Source: Saprospiraceae bacterium UBA2329 (GTDB lineage: Bacteria > Bacteroidota > Bacteroidia > Chitinophagales > Saprospiraceae). From it: 64,000 bases of DNA. Within the stretch, counting starts at the first letter, position 1; each line of letters begins with the position of its first letter. The stretch is from NCBI GenBank assembly GCA_002344975.1, contig DDUV01000032.1, forward strand, positions 20,177 to 84,176, read 5' to 3'. The notes under the pieces were generated by a model. That model was given only the letters and a program-made list of their open reading frames with translations. It was not told the DNA's origin and did not search any database. Position numbers and translations under genes: made by a program. Shown piece after piece: positions 49,392 through 58,254 of the stretch.

Positions 49392-51434
49392 ATGAATCTA
49401 CACAATTACATCCTCGGCCGATGGACGCCCCACGAAGGCGCCGGTATTCCGCAATACGATGCTGTGACCGGCGAGGTGATCTGCACCGCAAGCAGCGATG
49501 GCCTCGATTTTGCCGCCATTGCCGACTTCGCGCGCCAAACCGGCAGCCCCGCCCTGCGCCGCATGACCTTTCAGGAGCGCGGCCGTATGCTCAAGGCCCT
49601 GGCCCTGCACCTCAACGAAATCAAAGAAAAATACTACCCGCTGAGCTACCGCACCGGGGCCACCCGCGCCGACAGTTGGATAGACATAGACGGCGGCATC
49701 GGCACCGTGTTTGCGTACGCGAGTCTGCGCCGCAAACTGCCCGATACGCCCTGGTATGTGGACGGCGAGCAGGCCAAACTCTCGCGCGAGGGCACCTTCA
49801 TCGGCCACCACCTGATGACGCCCAAACCCGGCGTGGCCATCCACATCAATGCGTTCAACTTCCCCATCTGGGGCATGTTGGAGAAGCTGTCTGTCAACCT
49901 CTTAGCCGGCGTGCCTGCCATTGTGAAACCCTCTGAAATCACTTCCTTTCTGGCAGAGGCGGTCGTGCGAGACATCATCGCATCGGGCATACTGCCGCAG
50001 GGCGCGCTGCAACTGATTTGCGGTACTGGCGTGGGCATCCTCGATCCGGTGGGGCCGCAGGATGTGGTCACGTTTACCGGTTCTGCCGAGACCGGGCGGA
50101 TGCTCAAAACGCTGCCTTCCATCATCGAACATTCGACGCCGTTCAACATGGAGGCCGACAGCCTCAACGCTGCCATCCTCGGTGCGGACGCTGCGCCCGG
50201 TACGCCCGAATTTGACCTCTTCATCAAAGAAGTGCGCCGCGAAATGACCGCCAAAGCCGGACAGAAATGTACCGCCATTCGCCGCATCATCGTGCCGGAG
50301 CCAATGGTGGATGCCGTGCAGGAGGCGCTGGCCCGCGAATTGGTGAAAACCGCCATCGGCGACCCGCGTGCAGAAGGGGTACGCATGGGCGCCTTGGTGA
50401 ATCGCGAGCAGGCTGGCGAGGTGCGCCGCCGCGTAGAAATGCTCAGTGCACACACGCCCATTGTCATCGGCGATTTGGTGGAGTTTGAGGTCATCGGGGC
50501 CGACAAAAACAAGGGGGCGTTTTTTGCGCCCATCGTCATGCTCAACGAAAAACCTTTTCATTTTCAGGACAGCCACTCGGTGGAAGCTTTCGGGCCGGTG
50601 AGCACCATCATGCCGTATCGCAGCATAGAGGAAGCGGTGGAATTGGCCAATATGGGCAAAGGCTCGTTGGTGAGCACCATTGCCACTTTTGACGAAAACA
50701 CAGCCCGCGAGTATGTCTTCGGCACGGCGCCCTATCATGGCCGCATCCTCATCTTGAACCGAGAGAGCGGCAAGGAGAGCACCGGGCACGGTTCGCCCAT
50801 GCCTTTGCTGGTACATGGAGGGCCGGGCCGGGCGGGCGGCGGCGAGGAAATGGGCGGTTTGCGGGGCATCCGGCACTACCTGCAACGCACGGCCATACAG
50901 GGCCACCCCAGCATGATAACGGCCATCGGCGGAGTGTATCAGCAGGGCGGGCGGCAGACAGAAGCAGCGGTGCATCCGTTCAGCCGGCATTTCGAGGACT
51001 TGTTCATTGGGGAAACCCTCACCACGGCCCGCCACACGGTGACGGAGGCCGATATTGTGAATTTTGCCAATCTGAGCGGTGACCATTTCTACGCGCATAC
51101 CGATGTGACGGCGCTGGAAGGCACGCCTTTCGAGACGCGGGTGGCGCATGGCTACTGGGTGTTGTCGAAGGCGGCGGGCTTGTTTGTGCAAGCCAAAAAG
51201 GGGCCGGTTTTGTTGAATTACGGCCTCGAAGAATGCCGTTTTACGAAACCGGTGTATCCTGGCATGACCATCGGGGTGCGCCTGACGGTGAAGGAAAAGA
51301 CGGCGCAGGAAAAACGCGATGAAACGGATGTGCGCAAGGGCATTGTGAAATGGTTGGTGGATGTGTATGACGAGACGGGCGAAACGGTGGCCATTGCTAC
51401 GATTTTGACGATGGTGAAGATGCGGGAGCAGTAA
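49392..51434 (+). CDS. paaZ: PaaZ: aldehyde dehydrogenase / enoyl-CoA hydratase fusion (oxepin-CoA hydrolase)
   Basis: A 680-residue bifunctional enzyme of phenylacetate degradation that opens the oxepin-CoA ring (hydratase) and oxidises the resulting aldehyde. The N-terminal aldehyde dehydrogenase (1-530) has catalytic Cys in GQKCTAIRRI and the Glu in FNMEADSLNAA. The C-terminal MaoC hydratase (about 545-675) has the signature FANLSGDHFYAHTD. ATG 49392 gives the family start (MNLHNYILGRW). No paaABCDE, paaK or other pathway genes are in the window, so its role here is less certain. Confidence 0.92.
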   Translation: MNLHNYILGRWTPHEGAGIPQYDAVTGEVICTASSDGLDFAAIADFARQTGSPALRRMTFQERGRMLKALALHLNEIKEKYYPLSYRTGATRADSWIDIDGGIGTVFAYASLRRKLPDTPWYVDGEQAKLSREGTFIGHHLMTPKPGVAIHINAFNFPIWGMLEKLSVNLLAGVPAIVKPSEITSFLAEAVVRDIIASGILPQGALQLICGTGVGILDPVGPQDVVTFTGSAETGRMLKTLPSIIEHSTPFNMEADSLNAAILGADAAPGTPEFDLFIKEVRREMTAKAGQKCTAIRRIIVPEPMVDAVQEALARELVKTAIGDPRAEGVRMGALVNREQAGEVRRRVEMLSAHTPIVIGDLVEFEVIGADKNKGAFFAPIVMLNEKPFHFQDSHSVEAFGPVSTIMPYRSIEEAVELANMGKGSLVSTIATFDENTAREYVFGTAPYHGRILILNRESGKESTGHGSPMPLLVHGGPGRAGGGEEMGGLRGIRHYLQRTAIQGHPSMITAIGGVYQQGGRQTEAAVHPFSRHFEDLFIGETLTTARHTVTEADIVNFANLSGDHFYAHTDVTALEGTPFETRVAHGYWVLSKAAGLFVQAKKGPVLLNYGLEECRFTKPVYPGMTIGVRLTVKEKTAQEKRDETDVRKGIVKWLVDVYDETGETVAIATILTMVKMREQ

Positions 51435-51474
51435 GAACATTTTCCTATACCTTTGGCCGCAAATTCTTTCATAC

Positions 51475-52938
51475 ATGGAGCCATTTGCCACCCATACCAA
51501 CCGAAACCTTCGCCTGCCCATAGCGCTCACTGCCATAGCCGCCGTATTGTGGTGTTTTGCGGTTGCCAAAGCCCATTTCGCCTCGATGACCCACGACGAG
51601 GCATCCACTTATTTCCACCATATACAGTCGGGATTTTTCAAGTGTTTTTACTCGCCCGATTGTTGGAAAAGCGCCAACAACCACCTGTTCAATACCCTGC
51701 TGTGGCAACAGACGATAAAATGGCTGGGGCCGACGGAGTTGGGAATGCGCCTGCCCAATTTGCTGGGGCACTTGGTATTCCTCGGCAGCAGCGCGTTTCT
51801 CGTTTTGAGGATGACGACGCGCTTTTTGCCTGGGCTGGCGGCCTTTGCAGTGCTCAATTTCAATCCTTTTTTGCTCGATTTCTTTTCGTTGGCGCGGGGC
51901 TACGGGCTGTGTGCCGGTTTCGTGATGGCGGCCATTGCTTTTTGGTGGGCGTGGCAACAGGGGCGCACCGACCGGTATTTGGTGCTGTGTTGCGCGGCAT
52001 TGGTGTTGGCCATACTGAGCAATTTTGTAGCGTTCAACGTATTTCTGGCTGTAGGCGGCGCCACGTTTTTGTTGTCGCTGCGCGAGGGGCGGGCCGTGTG
52101 GCAGCGCGTGCTGGTCATATTCGGCGGCACGACGGCCCTGCTGGCGTTGATCTTGCACCGGCCCATTCGCTTTTTGAAACAGGGCGGCGAGTTTCAGTAT
52201 GGAGCAGGTTCGCTTTGGGAGTCCTTGGAATCGCTCATCAAAGACCCGCTGTACGGCAACGCGTATTTGGGCGAAGCGACGGTGTCGGTGGCCGCCGGCC
52301 TTGTTTATGCAGCTTTTGTGGCGGTATTGGTTGGCAGCCTGTGGGCCTGGTACCGGCAGCCTGAAAAGAGGGAATACAGCTTTGTGGCAGCTTTGTCGGC
52401 GGCGTTTGTACTCAGCATAGCGGGCATGATAGCGCAGCATTATCTCTTGGGGTCGGTGTATTTGGTGCATCGCACGGCAGTGCCCCTGATGCCTTTGCTG
52501 AACGGGGCCATTGCGGCGGGGCTTTTGCTGTGGAGCGGTAAAGTGTCTCGGCAGATAATTCCTGCGGCCTTGTCGGTGCTTGTTTTGTTGGCCATGACCT
52601 GGAATCTGGGGCGCTCGGCCAATGTGCGCTATTTCCGCGAGTGGTGGTATGACGAAAACACGAAGTCGGTGATGTTGTACCTGAACGACGTGGGCGAGGC
52701 GCGCCAAAAGCCGGTGAGCGTGGGTGTGAGTTGGTTGTTTTTTCCTTCGGGAGAGTTTTACCGGCACACGCTGGCTTTGCCTTTTGTGGAGCAATTGCCC
52801 AACAATGCAGAGATCAAGCCCGACGGCGGATACGAATATTACTACATCGAAGAAAGTCAGAAACCTACGCTGGGCGAGGCTTATGAGCAGGTGAAGTATT
52901 ATCAGTGGGGCAGGGTGCTGATGCGGAAGAAGGGGTAG
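51475..52938 (+). CDS. GT-C-type membrane glycosyltransferase (GT39/ArnT-like)
   Basis: A 487-residue protein with about ten membrane helices. The N-terminal extracytoplasmic loop carries SMTHDEASTYFHH, the Asp-Glu acid pair expected of the PMT/ArnT superfamily; after it comes NHLFNTLLW with the usual histidine. These enzymes transfer a sugar from a polyprenyl phosphate to lipid or protein on the periplasmic side. The C-terminal domain is soluble. It starts 40 nt after paaZ and may be in the same transcript by position only. Donor and acceptor unknown. Confidence 0.75.
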   Translation: MEPFATHTNRNLRLPIALTAIAAVLWCFAVAKAHFASMTHDEASTYFHHIQSGFFKCFYSPDCWKSANNHLFNTLLWQQTIKWLGPTELGMRLPNLLGHLVFLGSSAFLVLRMTTRFLPGLAAFAVLNFNPFLLDFFSLARGYGLCAGFVMAAIAFWWAWQQGRTDRYLVLCCAALVLAILSNFVAFNVFLAVGGATFLLSLREGRAVWQRVLVIFGGTTALLALILHRPIRFLKQGGEFQYGAGSLWESLESLIKDPLYGNAYLGEATVSVAAGLVYAAFVAVLVGSLWAWYRQPEKREYSFVAALSAAFVLSIAGMIAQHYLLGSVYLVHRTAVPLMPLLNGAIAAGLLLWSGKVSRQIIPAALSVLVLLAMTWNLGRSANVRYFREWWYDENTKSVMLYLNDVGEARQKPVSVGVSWLFFPSGEFYRHTLALPFVEQLPNNAEIKPDGGYEYYYIEESQKPTLGEAYEQVKYYQWGRVLMRKKG

Positions 52939-53298
52939 CCGCGGGTATGGCGCGGAGTGGGCGGTGGCCGCGCCGTGGCGCGGTAAGCGTAGAGTGTGCG
53001 GTAGGCGGTTTTCAGAGGTGAGGGGTGAGTGTGTGAGGGTTGGTAATCTGCTTTGCAGTTTATCGTCGGGCGGAACCCGAAACGCGGAACCCGAAACCTT
53101 GAACCCGGAACCCGAAACCTTGAACCCGAAACACGAAGCTTTTTAACGCGAATTTTAGCGAAGGGCGCGAAATTCCGCGAACGCGAGGAAAACGCGGCTT
53201 GCGGCTTGTAGCCAGCAGCTTACAGCCAGCAGCCGTTCCAACTCGAAACCTTGAACGCGGAACCCGAAACCTTGAACCCGCCGTAACCCGAAATTCCC
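52939..53298. repeat. Gene-free repeat mosaic before mutS
   Basis: It holds a heptamer/hairpin module (GGGCGGTGG + CCGCGCCGTGGCGCGG + TAAGCGTAGAGTG, 52956-52996), a reversed AGATAAACTGC unit (53041-53066), several CCCGAAACCTTGAACCCG units (53074-53130 and 53240-53280), a TTTTAGCGAAGGGCGCGAAA block (about 53151-53170) and GGCTTGCGGCTTG units (about 53194-53225). Confidence 0.7.
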
Positions 53299-53306
53299 TA
53301 TATTTG
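53299..53306 (+). promoter_or_regulatory. -7 element for mutS
   Basis: TATATTTG fits TAnnTTTG and lies 20 nt before the GTG start of mutS. It sits at the very end of the repeat mosaic, with part of the upstream region supplied by repeat DNA. Confidence 0.45.
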
Positions 53307-53326
53307 CCCCTCAAAATTTCAACACT

Positions 53327-55993
53327 GTGGCCAGAAAAAGCGCCTCCGCCAACACCGCCGCCCCCGCCGAGGGCAACGTCACGCCGCTGATGCAGCAGTA
53401 CTTCAAAATGAAAGGCAAGTACCCCGATGCCATCATGCTCTTCCGCGTGGGCGATTTTTACGAAACCTTCGGAGAAGACGCCGTAAAAACCTCGCAAACA
53501 CTGGGCATCGTACTCACCAAACGCAACAACGGCGGCAGCGACATCGAATTGGCTGGCTTCCCCTTTCACTCGCTCGATCTCTACCTGCCCCGCTTGGTAC
53601 GCGCCGGTCACCGGGTGGCCATCTGTGAGCAATTGGAAAAACCCAGTCCGCTCAAAAAAATCGTCAAGCGCGGGGTCACCGAGGTCGTAACGCCCGGCGT
53701 GGCGGTGGACGACAAGCTCCTCGATCACCAAACCAACAATTACTTAGCCGCGCTCTCTTTCGGCAAACGCGAAGACGTGGGCATGGCTTTTTTGGACATC
53801 TCCACCGGCGAGTTCTTGGTGTGCGAGGGCGATATGGCTTACGCCGACAAGCTTTTGCAGAGTTTCCAGCCTTCGGAGGTGTTGCTTTCCAAAGAACGGC
53901 GCAAGGATTTTGAAAAAAAATTCGGCGACAAGTTTTACACCTACGCCCTCGAAGAATGGGTGTTCAGCCCCGACTTCACCCGCCAAAAACTCGTGGATCA
54001 CTTCGAGGTGCAAAACCTCAAAGGCTTCGGCATCGAAGAAATGGAATTGGCGCCCATCGCGGCCGGCGCTATCCTGCACTACTTGGAAACTACGGAGAAC
54101 AAAAACCTGCGGCACATCAACGCCATCAGCCGCATCCTGCCCGAAAAATACGTCTGGCTCGACCGCTTCACCATCCGCAACCTCGAACTGCTGTACAGCC
54201 AGCACGAAACCGGCTCGCCGCTCATCAAAGTGTTGGACAAAACCGTGTCGCCCATGGGGTCCCGCCTGCTCAAAAAATGGGTAGTGCTGCCCCTGCGCCA
54301 CAAACGCCCCATCGAAGAGCGGTTGGACATTGTGGCCCATTTCCTGCGCCATTTCGACCTCGGCATGGAACTGGAACACTACATCCGGCAGATCGGCGAC
54401 CTCGAACGCCTCATCTCCAAAGCGCCTCTGGGCAAGATCAATCCCCGCGAAATGGTGCAGTTGCGTCGCGCCCTGGCCGCCATCGAACCCATGAAAACGC
54501 TGCTGGAAAGCGCCGGTCTGGAACCCTTGGTGAAAATTGCCGAAGGACTGAATCTCTGCAAATCTCTGCGCGACCAAATCAGCACCCAGATCGTGGACGA
54601 ACCGCCCGTCAACCTCTCCAAAGGGGGCGTCATGGCCGACGGCGTGTCTCCCGAATTGGACGAACTGCGCCGCCTCATCAACAACAGCAAAGACATCCTG
54701 CTCGAAATTCAGCAGCGCGAAATAGACCGCACCGGCATCTCCAGTCTCAAGGTCGGATTCAATACCGTCTTCGGTTATTACCTCGAAGTGACCAACAAAT
54801 ACAAAGACCAGGCGCCCTCCGACTGGATCAGAAAACAAACCCTCACCAACGGAGAACGCTACATCACCGAGGAACTCAAAGAGTTGGAAACCAAGATATT
54901 GGGCGCCGAAGATAAAATCCTCGAACTCGAAACGCAACTCTTTGAACAGCTCGTTTTTGCCGTAGCCGACTTCGTGCAGCCCATTCAGCACAATGCCCAG
55001 CTCATCGCCCGCTTGGACTGTCTGCTGGCCTTTGCCCGCGTGGCCGAAAAGCACAAATACTGCCGCCCGGAAATCAACGACGGCTTGGTGATTGACATCA
55101 AAGACGGCCGCCACCCGGTCATTGAGCAGCAACTGCCCCTCGGCGAATCGTATGTACCCAACGACGTGCTCTTGGACAGCGAAGACCAGCAAGTACTGCT
55201 CATCACAGGCCCCAACATGGCCGGCAAATCGGCGCTGCTGCGCCAAACCGCCCTCATCTGCCTCATGGCGCAAATGGGCTGTTTCGTACCCGCCACCGAA
55301 GCGCGCATCGGCCTGTTGGACAAGGTATTCACCCGCGTGGGCGCTTCCGACAACATCTCCTCCGGCGAGTCCACATTCATGGTGGAAATGAACGAAACGG
55401 CCAGCATTATGAACAATATCTCCGACCGCAGCCTGCTCCTGTTGGACGAGATCGGGCGCGGCACCAGCACTTTCGATGGGGTGTCCATTGCCTGGGCCAT
55501 CGCCGAATACTTGCACAACAACGGCGCGGCGCGGCCCAAAACGCTCTTCGCCACTCACTACCACGAACTCAACGAATTGGCCGGGAAATTTCCCCGCATC
55601 CGCAACTACAACGTCTCGGTGCGCGAGGTGGGCAACAAGGTCATTTTTTTGAGAAAACTCGCCGAGGGCGGCAGTCAGCACAGCTTCGGCATCCATGTGG
55701 CGCGCATGGCGGGTATGCCGCGCAGCATCGTGGAGCGCGCCGGGCATATTTTGCAACAATTGGAACTCAAATCGGTGGACGATGCGCCCCCAGCCGGCAA
55801 TGGCCCGCAAAGCAAACGCGCCGCCACGCAGCAAATCGCCGCGCAGCCCTACCAACTCAGCATCTTCGAAACCGTGGACCCCACCGCCGGCAAAATCAAA
55901 GAGGCCCTGCTCGACCTCGACCTGAACCGGCTGACGCCGATTGATTGTATGCTGAAACTGAATGAGTTGAGGAAGATGCTGGAGGGAGAATAG
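53327..55993 (+). CDS. mutS: DNA mismatch repair protein MutS
   Basis: An 888-residue mismatch-recognition ATPase. Domain I shows the mismatch-binding FYETF (Phe-x-Glu) motif near residue 44; the core and clamp follow; the ATPase has Walker A GPNMAGKSALLRQ, then the ABC signature ISSGESTFMVEM, Walker B LLLLDEIGRGTSTFDG and the helix-turn-helix ATHYHELNELAG. A GTG start (MARKSASAN) is used; there is no in-frame ATG before the conserved start. The C-terminus keeps the dimer/clamp-interaction helix. No mutL is adjacent. Confidence 0.97.
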   Translation: MARKSASANTAAPAEGNVTPLMQQYFKMKGKYPDAIMLFRVGDFYETFGEDAVKTSQTLGIVLTKRNNGGSDIELAGFPFHSLDLYLPRLVRAGHRVAICEQLEKPSPLKKIVKRGVTEVVTPGVAVDDKLLDHQTNNYLAALSFGKREDVGMAFLDISTGEFLVCEGDMAYADKLLQSFQPSEVLLSKERRKDFEKKFGDKFYTYALEEWVFSPDFTRQKLVDHFEVQNLKGFGIEEMELAPIAAGAILHYLETTENKNLRHINAISRILPEKYVWLDRFTIRNLELLYSQHETGSPLIKVLDKTVSPMGSRLLKKWVVLPLRHKRPIEERLDIVAHFLRHFDLGMELEHYIRQIGDLERLISKAPLGKINPREMVQLRRALAAIEPMKTLLESAGLEPLVKIAEGLNLCKSLRDQISTQIVDEPPVNLSKGGVMADGVSPELDELRRLINNSKDILLEIQQREIDRTGISSLKVGFNTVFGYYLEVTNKYKDQAPSDWIRKQTLTNGERYITEELKELETKILGAEDKILELETQLFEQLVFAVADFVQPIQHNAQLIARLDCLLAFARVAEKHKYCRPEINDGLVIDIKDGRHPVIEQQLPLGESYVPNDVLLDSEDQQVLLITGPNMAGKSALLRQTALICLMAQMGCFVPATEARIGLLDKVFTRVGASDNISSGESTFMVEMNETASIMNNISDRSLLLLDEIGRGTSTFDGVSIAWAIAEYLHNNGAARPKTLFATHYHELNELAGKFPRIRNYNVSVREVGNKVIFLRKLAEGGSQHSFGIHVARMAGMPRSIVERAGHILQQLELKSVDDAPPAGNGPQSKRAATQQIAAQPYQLSIFETVDPTAGKIKEALLDLDLNRLTPIDCMLKLNELRKMLEGE

Positions 55994-56018
55994 ACCGCAA
56001 ACAAGCGCGCTGTCATGC

Positions 56019-56151
56019 TGGCGCGAGATTCCATCTCGTGCCACTTTTCGGCGGGTTCATACCCGCCAGATGCTCGCTTTTGCAGGTGCTTTACAAGCGG
56101 GTAGAACCCGCATAATAGCTCACGCGAGATGGAATCTCGGCGCGAGCGGTT
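56019..56151. repeat. Inverted-repeat element with nested hairpins after mutS
   Basis: CGCGAGATTCCATCTCG (about 56024-56040) and CGAGATGGAATCTCGGCG (56127-56144) are inverted over about 15 bp. Between them are two more hairpins, GGCGGGTTCATACCCGCC and GCGGGTAGAACCCGC. The unit is about 130 bp and looks like a small non-autonomous element. The next open frame begins inside its right arm. Confidence 0.6.
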
Positions 56152-56575
56152 ATGTGATGTGGGCAAAGTAAAGCTGTTGGGTAAAATAGAGAAAAAAATA
56201 GATAATTATCAAGTTGATGGTGTATTGGGATATGTGCTGACCAATAAACATGAGGTTGAGTCCGGCTGCTATATTTTGATAACGGTAAATATTGGGAGAC
56301 CAGATGGGTTTAAAACCAGCTTAGAACTAACTGTTTTGGGTGAAAAAGTTGCAATTGAAAATTTAATTATGTCATCAGATTATTCTGTTGATACCTATGG
56401 TTACTTCATAGAAAATTGCAATGAACCGAATTTTCAATTCGCAGCTAATGTTACTATCAGCGATAAAAAGGGGTATCTCGTTCATTCCGAAAAGATTAAT
56501 GGACTGATTCTTACCACTTCGTCAAGTCAGGTTTTTCTTCCTGCCGACATTGCCGGTATCGGGTGTTTTCGGTAG
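56129..56575 (+). CDS. Small hypothetical protein, start inside a repeat
   Basis: An AT-rich frame of 148 residues. The first about 11 residues (MESRRERLCDV) are translated repeat DNA; the plausible native protein starts near the GTG at 56159 (VGKVKLLGKIEKKIDNYQVDG). The remainder has beta strands, and CYILITVNIGRPDGFKTSLELTV is faintly like small immunity proteins of polymorphic toxin systems (Imm8-like). The original 5' end was probably lost or replaced by the inverted-repeat element. It overlaps the 3' end of the converging gene by 54 nt. Confidence 0.45.
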   Translation: MESRRERLCDVGKVKLLGKIEKKIDNYQVDGVLGYVLTNKHEVESGCYILITVNIGRPDGFKTSLELTVLGEKVAIENLIMSSDYSVDTYGYFIENCNEPNFQFAANVTISDKKGYLVHSEKINGLILTTSSSQVFLPADIAGIGCFR

Positions 56576-56929
56576 CAAAACAAAAAAACGCCCGGTCATT
56601 AATACCAAAATTTGATTAACAATGGATGCAAAAATTAGTATAACCGCCTTTAAGGAGATATTGGAAGAGTTAATAAGCGCATTTGAATGAAGAAAATCCA
56701 AGTCCTTGCCGTATATATCGCTATGGCTGAGTACCTTAATTTGGGATATTTTAATCTTTCTTTTTTTTCTGATTATTTTGCCGTAAGGATTTACCTCATT
56801 AATCAATATATTTTTATCATCAAAAGACAATACCTTGCCAATGATGACGGTCTCCCAATCACTCAAGTCGAGAATCAAACAAATTAATATCCCTTTTTCA
56901 AGGCACTCTTTAATAATTTCTGTAATCAT
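56522..56929 (-). CDS. Small hypothetical protein, immunity-like
   Basis: An AT-rich gene of 135 residues. The first about 85 residues form a barrel-like sheet (ICLILDLSDWETVIIGKVLSFDDKNILINEVNPYGKI) similar in layout to small Bacteroidota proteins near toxin clusters that contain a (V/I)G.(V/I)L...(D/N).IL(I/L)..(V/I)(S/N)PYG pattern. The last about 50 residues are more hydrophobic and do not look native, and they converge with the neighbouring frame. No toxin gene is in the window. Confidence 0.5.
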   Translation of the reverse strand: MITEIIKECLEKGILICLILDLSDWETVIIGKVLSFDDKNILINEVNPYGKIIRKKRKIKISQIKVLSHSDIYGKDLDFLHSNALINSSNISLKAVILIFASIVNQILVLMTGRFFVLLPKTPDTGNVGRKKNLT

Positions 56930-56989
56930 GTTAGTTTATTAGTCAATGATTTTCCCCTTGTTTTTTCCCAGCTCGCGTCCAGTCTTCCC

Positions 56990-57112
56990 GCTCGCCCCCA
57001 GTCTTCCCTGAAAAAAGCATCGCTCGTCCCTCTACTCGTTTGAAGATGAGGTGATAGCAGGGACTCCTTATAGTGTACATCGCTACCGGCGATTATTTTT
57101 TTATTTTTTTGT
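56990..57112 (+). repeat. 123-bp direct repeat, copy 1
   Basis: Begins GCTCGCCCCCAGTCTTCCCTG (first 20 shown as GCTCGCCCCCAGTCTTCCCT) and runs to the T-rich stretch after CATCGCTACCGGCGATTA. The second copy is at 57986-58108, 996 bp away, about 95% identical by eye. It lies just 3' of the lipoprotein gene at 57159. Confidence 0.75.
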
Positions 57113-57158
57113 GGCAGAAGACTCCGCGCCGGCGGGGGAACTACCACATTTTTTTCTT

Positions 57159-57818
57159 TCAATCAGCCTTGTAAAGTAATCTCAAAGAATTTCCTTTTAA
57201 GTTGTACTGATAGATTTCAAATGGGTTCTTTTTTACTAAAAATGATGAGTATGTCCTATTATTTAACATGCTAGTGTTTTTTAATATAAACGAGTGAAAT
57301 TCATTTTTTTCAATAACCGTTATCCCAACATAAGCTATAACTATATTAGTCTCCTTATCTGTGTCGTACTTGAAAATATCTCGTTTTAAACTGACCACAT
57401 CGGGCAATTCCGTCAATATGTCTATGGTTTTTTCTTGAAAATCATTCACTTGGTCAGAGTAATAATTCACTAAATCGTTTGCTAAGCAGTAGTAATGGTC
57501 GTTAAAATCTCTTATGCAACTGCTACTCATTATTTTTAATTTTGTTTTCAAAACACCATCAAAAGCCTTCCAGTCCGTATTGGGGACTAAAAGAATTAAA
57601 TCATCTAAGATTGTATATATACCATATTCAGAGGAATTGCCATAATGCCCTTTAGATTTAAAAACAAACGTGCCATCTTTATTAAATTTATATGTAAAAG
57701 CCGTATCCGCCCAAAAGCCCAATAATTCTTTTTCAGCAATGGCATGACTATTGCTTTCGTCTTTTGATTTACAGGCAGTCAGAAAAACTAAAAAATAAAA
57801 AATCAATAAATGCTTCAT
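57159..57818 (-). CDS. Lipocalin-like lipoprotein of unknown function
   Basis: A 219-residue lipoprotein with lipobox FLTAC (Cys16). The N-terminal part (LLGFWADTAFTYKFNKDGTFVFKSKG then EYGIYTI) has the W...F..DGTF..... G pattern of lipocalin-like domains in Bacteroidota. The C-terminal half is not recognised. The gene is AT-rich and bracketed by a 123-bp direct repeat, so it may have arrived or been duplicated as a unit. Confidence 0.6.
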   Translation of the reverse strand: MKHLLIFYFLVFLTACKSKDESNSHAIAEKELLGFWADTAFTYKFNKDGTFVFKSKGHYGNSSEYGIYTILDDLILLVPNTDWKAFDGVLKTKLKIMSSSCIRDFNDHYYCLANDLVNYYSDQVNDFQEKTIDILTELPDVVSLKRDIFKYDTDKETNIVIAYVGITVIEKNEFHSFILKNTSMLNNRTYSSFLVKKNPFEIYQYNLKGNSLRLLYKAD

Positions 57819-57912
57819 GGCAAGTGAATATAGTTAGAACGTTGGAGTATTTTATTCATGACATTTTCGATCACGATATCAGATTTCATTTCACTCTTTT
57901 TACGATGAATCT

Positions 57913-57960
57913 GCCGCTCGCCCCCAGTCTTCTCCAAAAAACATCATCGCTCGTCCCAGG
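57913..57960 (+). repeat. Partial diverged copy of the 123-bp repeat
   Basis: CCGCTCGCCCCCAGTCTTCT followed by CATCGCTCGTCC resembles the first 45 nt of the direct repeat at 56990 and 57986. A shorter trace (CTCGCGTCCAGTCTTCCC) also precedes copy 1. Confidence 0.5.
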
Positions 57961-57985
57961 TCTCATATCTTTGTACAATGACATC

Positions 57986-58108
57986 GCTCGCCTCCAGTCT
58001 TCCCTGAAAAAAGCATCGCTCGTCCCTCTACTCGTCTGAAGATGAGTTGATAGCAGGGACTCCTTATAGTGTACATCGCTACCGGCGATTGTTTTTTTGA
58101 TTTTTTGT
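57986..58108 (+). repeat. 123-bp direct repeat, copy 2
   Basis: Matches copy 1 at 56990-57112 with scattered changes (GCTCGCCTCCAGTCTTCCCT; GATGAGTTGATAGCAGG). It lies upstream of the sigma factor promoter. Confidence 0.75.
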
Positions 58109-58157
58109 ACTGAAATAGAAGACTCTACACCTTCCGGGCTGCGCTTTTGTACTACCT

Positions 58158-58165
58158 TACATTTG
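58158..58165 (+). promoter_or_regulatory. -7 element for the ECF sigma factor gene
   Basis: TACATTTG fits TAnnTTTG; it lies 89 nt before the ATG at 58255. Nothing obvious at -33. Confidence 0.4.
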
Positions 58166-58254
58166 CCCCAAATCTCAAAAAGTTATCCCCCGGCAGGTAA
58201 AAGTACTTTTTTCCACAAAAATCAGCTTACCTTTCGCCAGATTTTCGCAAGTCC

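Noticed and set aside
49902..51608. 568-codon frame antisense to paaZ
   Set aside because: Antisense of a complete paaZ with all motifs; no independent domain.
53744..56044. 766-codon frame antisense to mutS
   Set aside because: Antisense of a complete, conserved mutS; no motifs.
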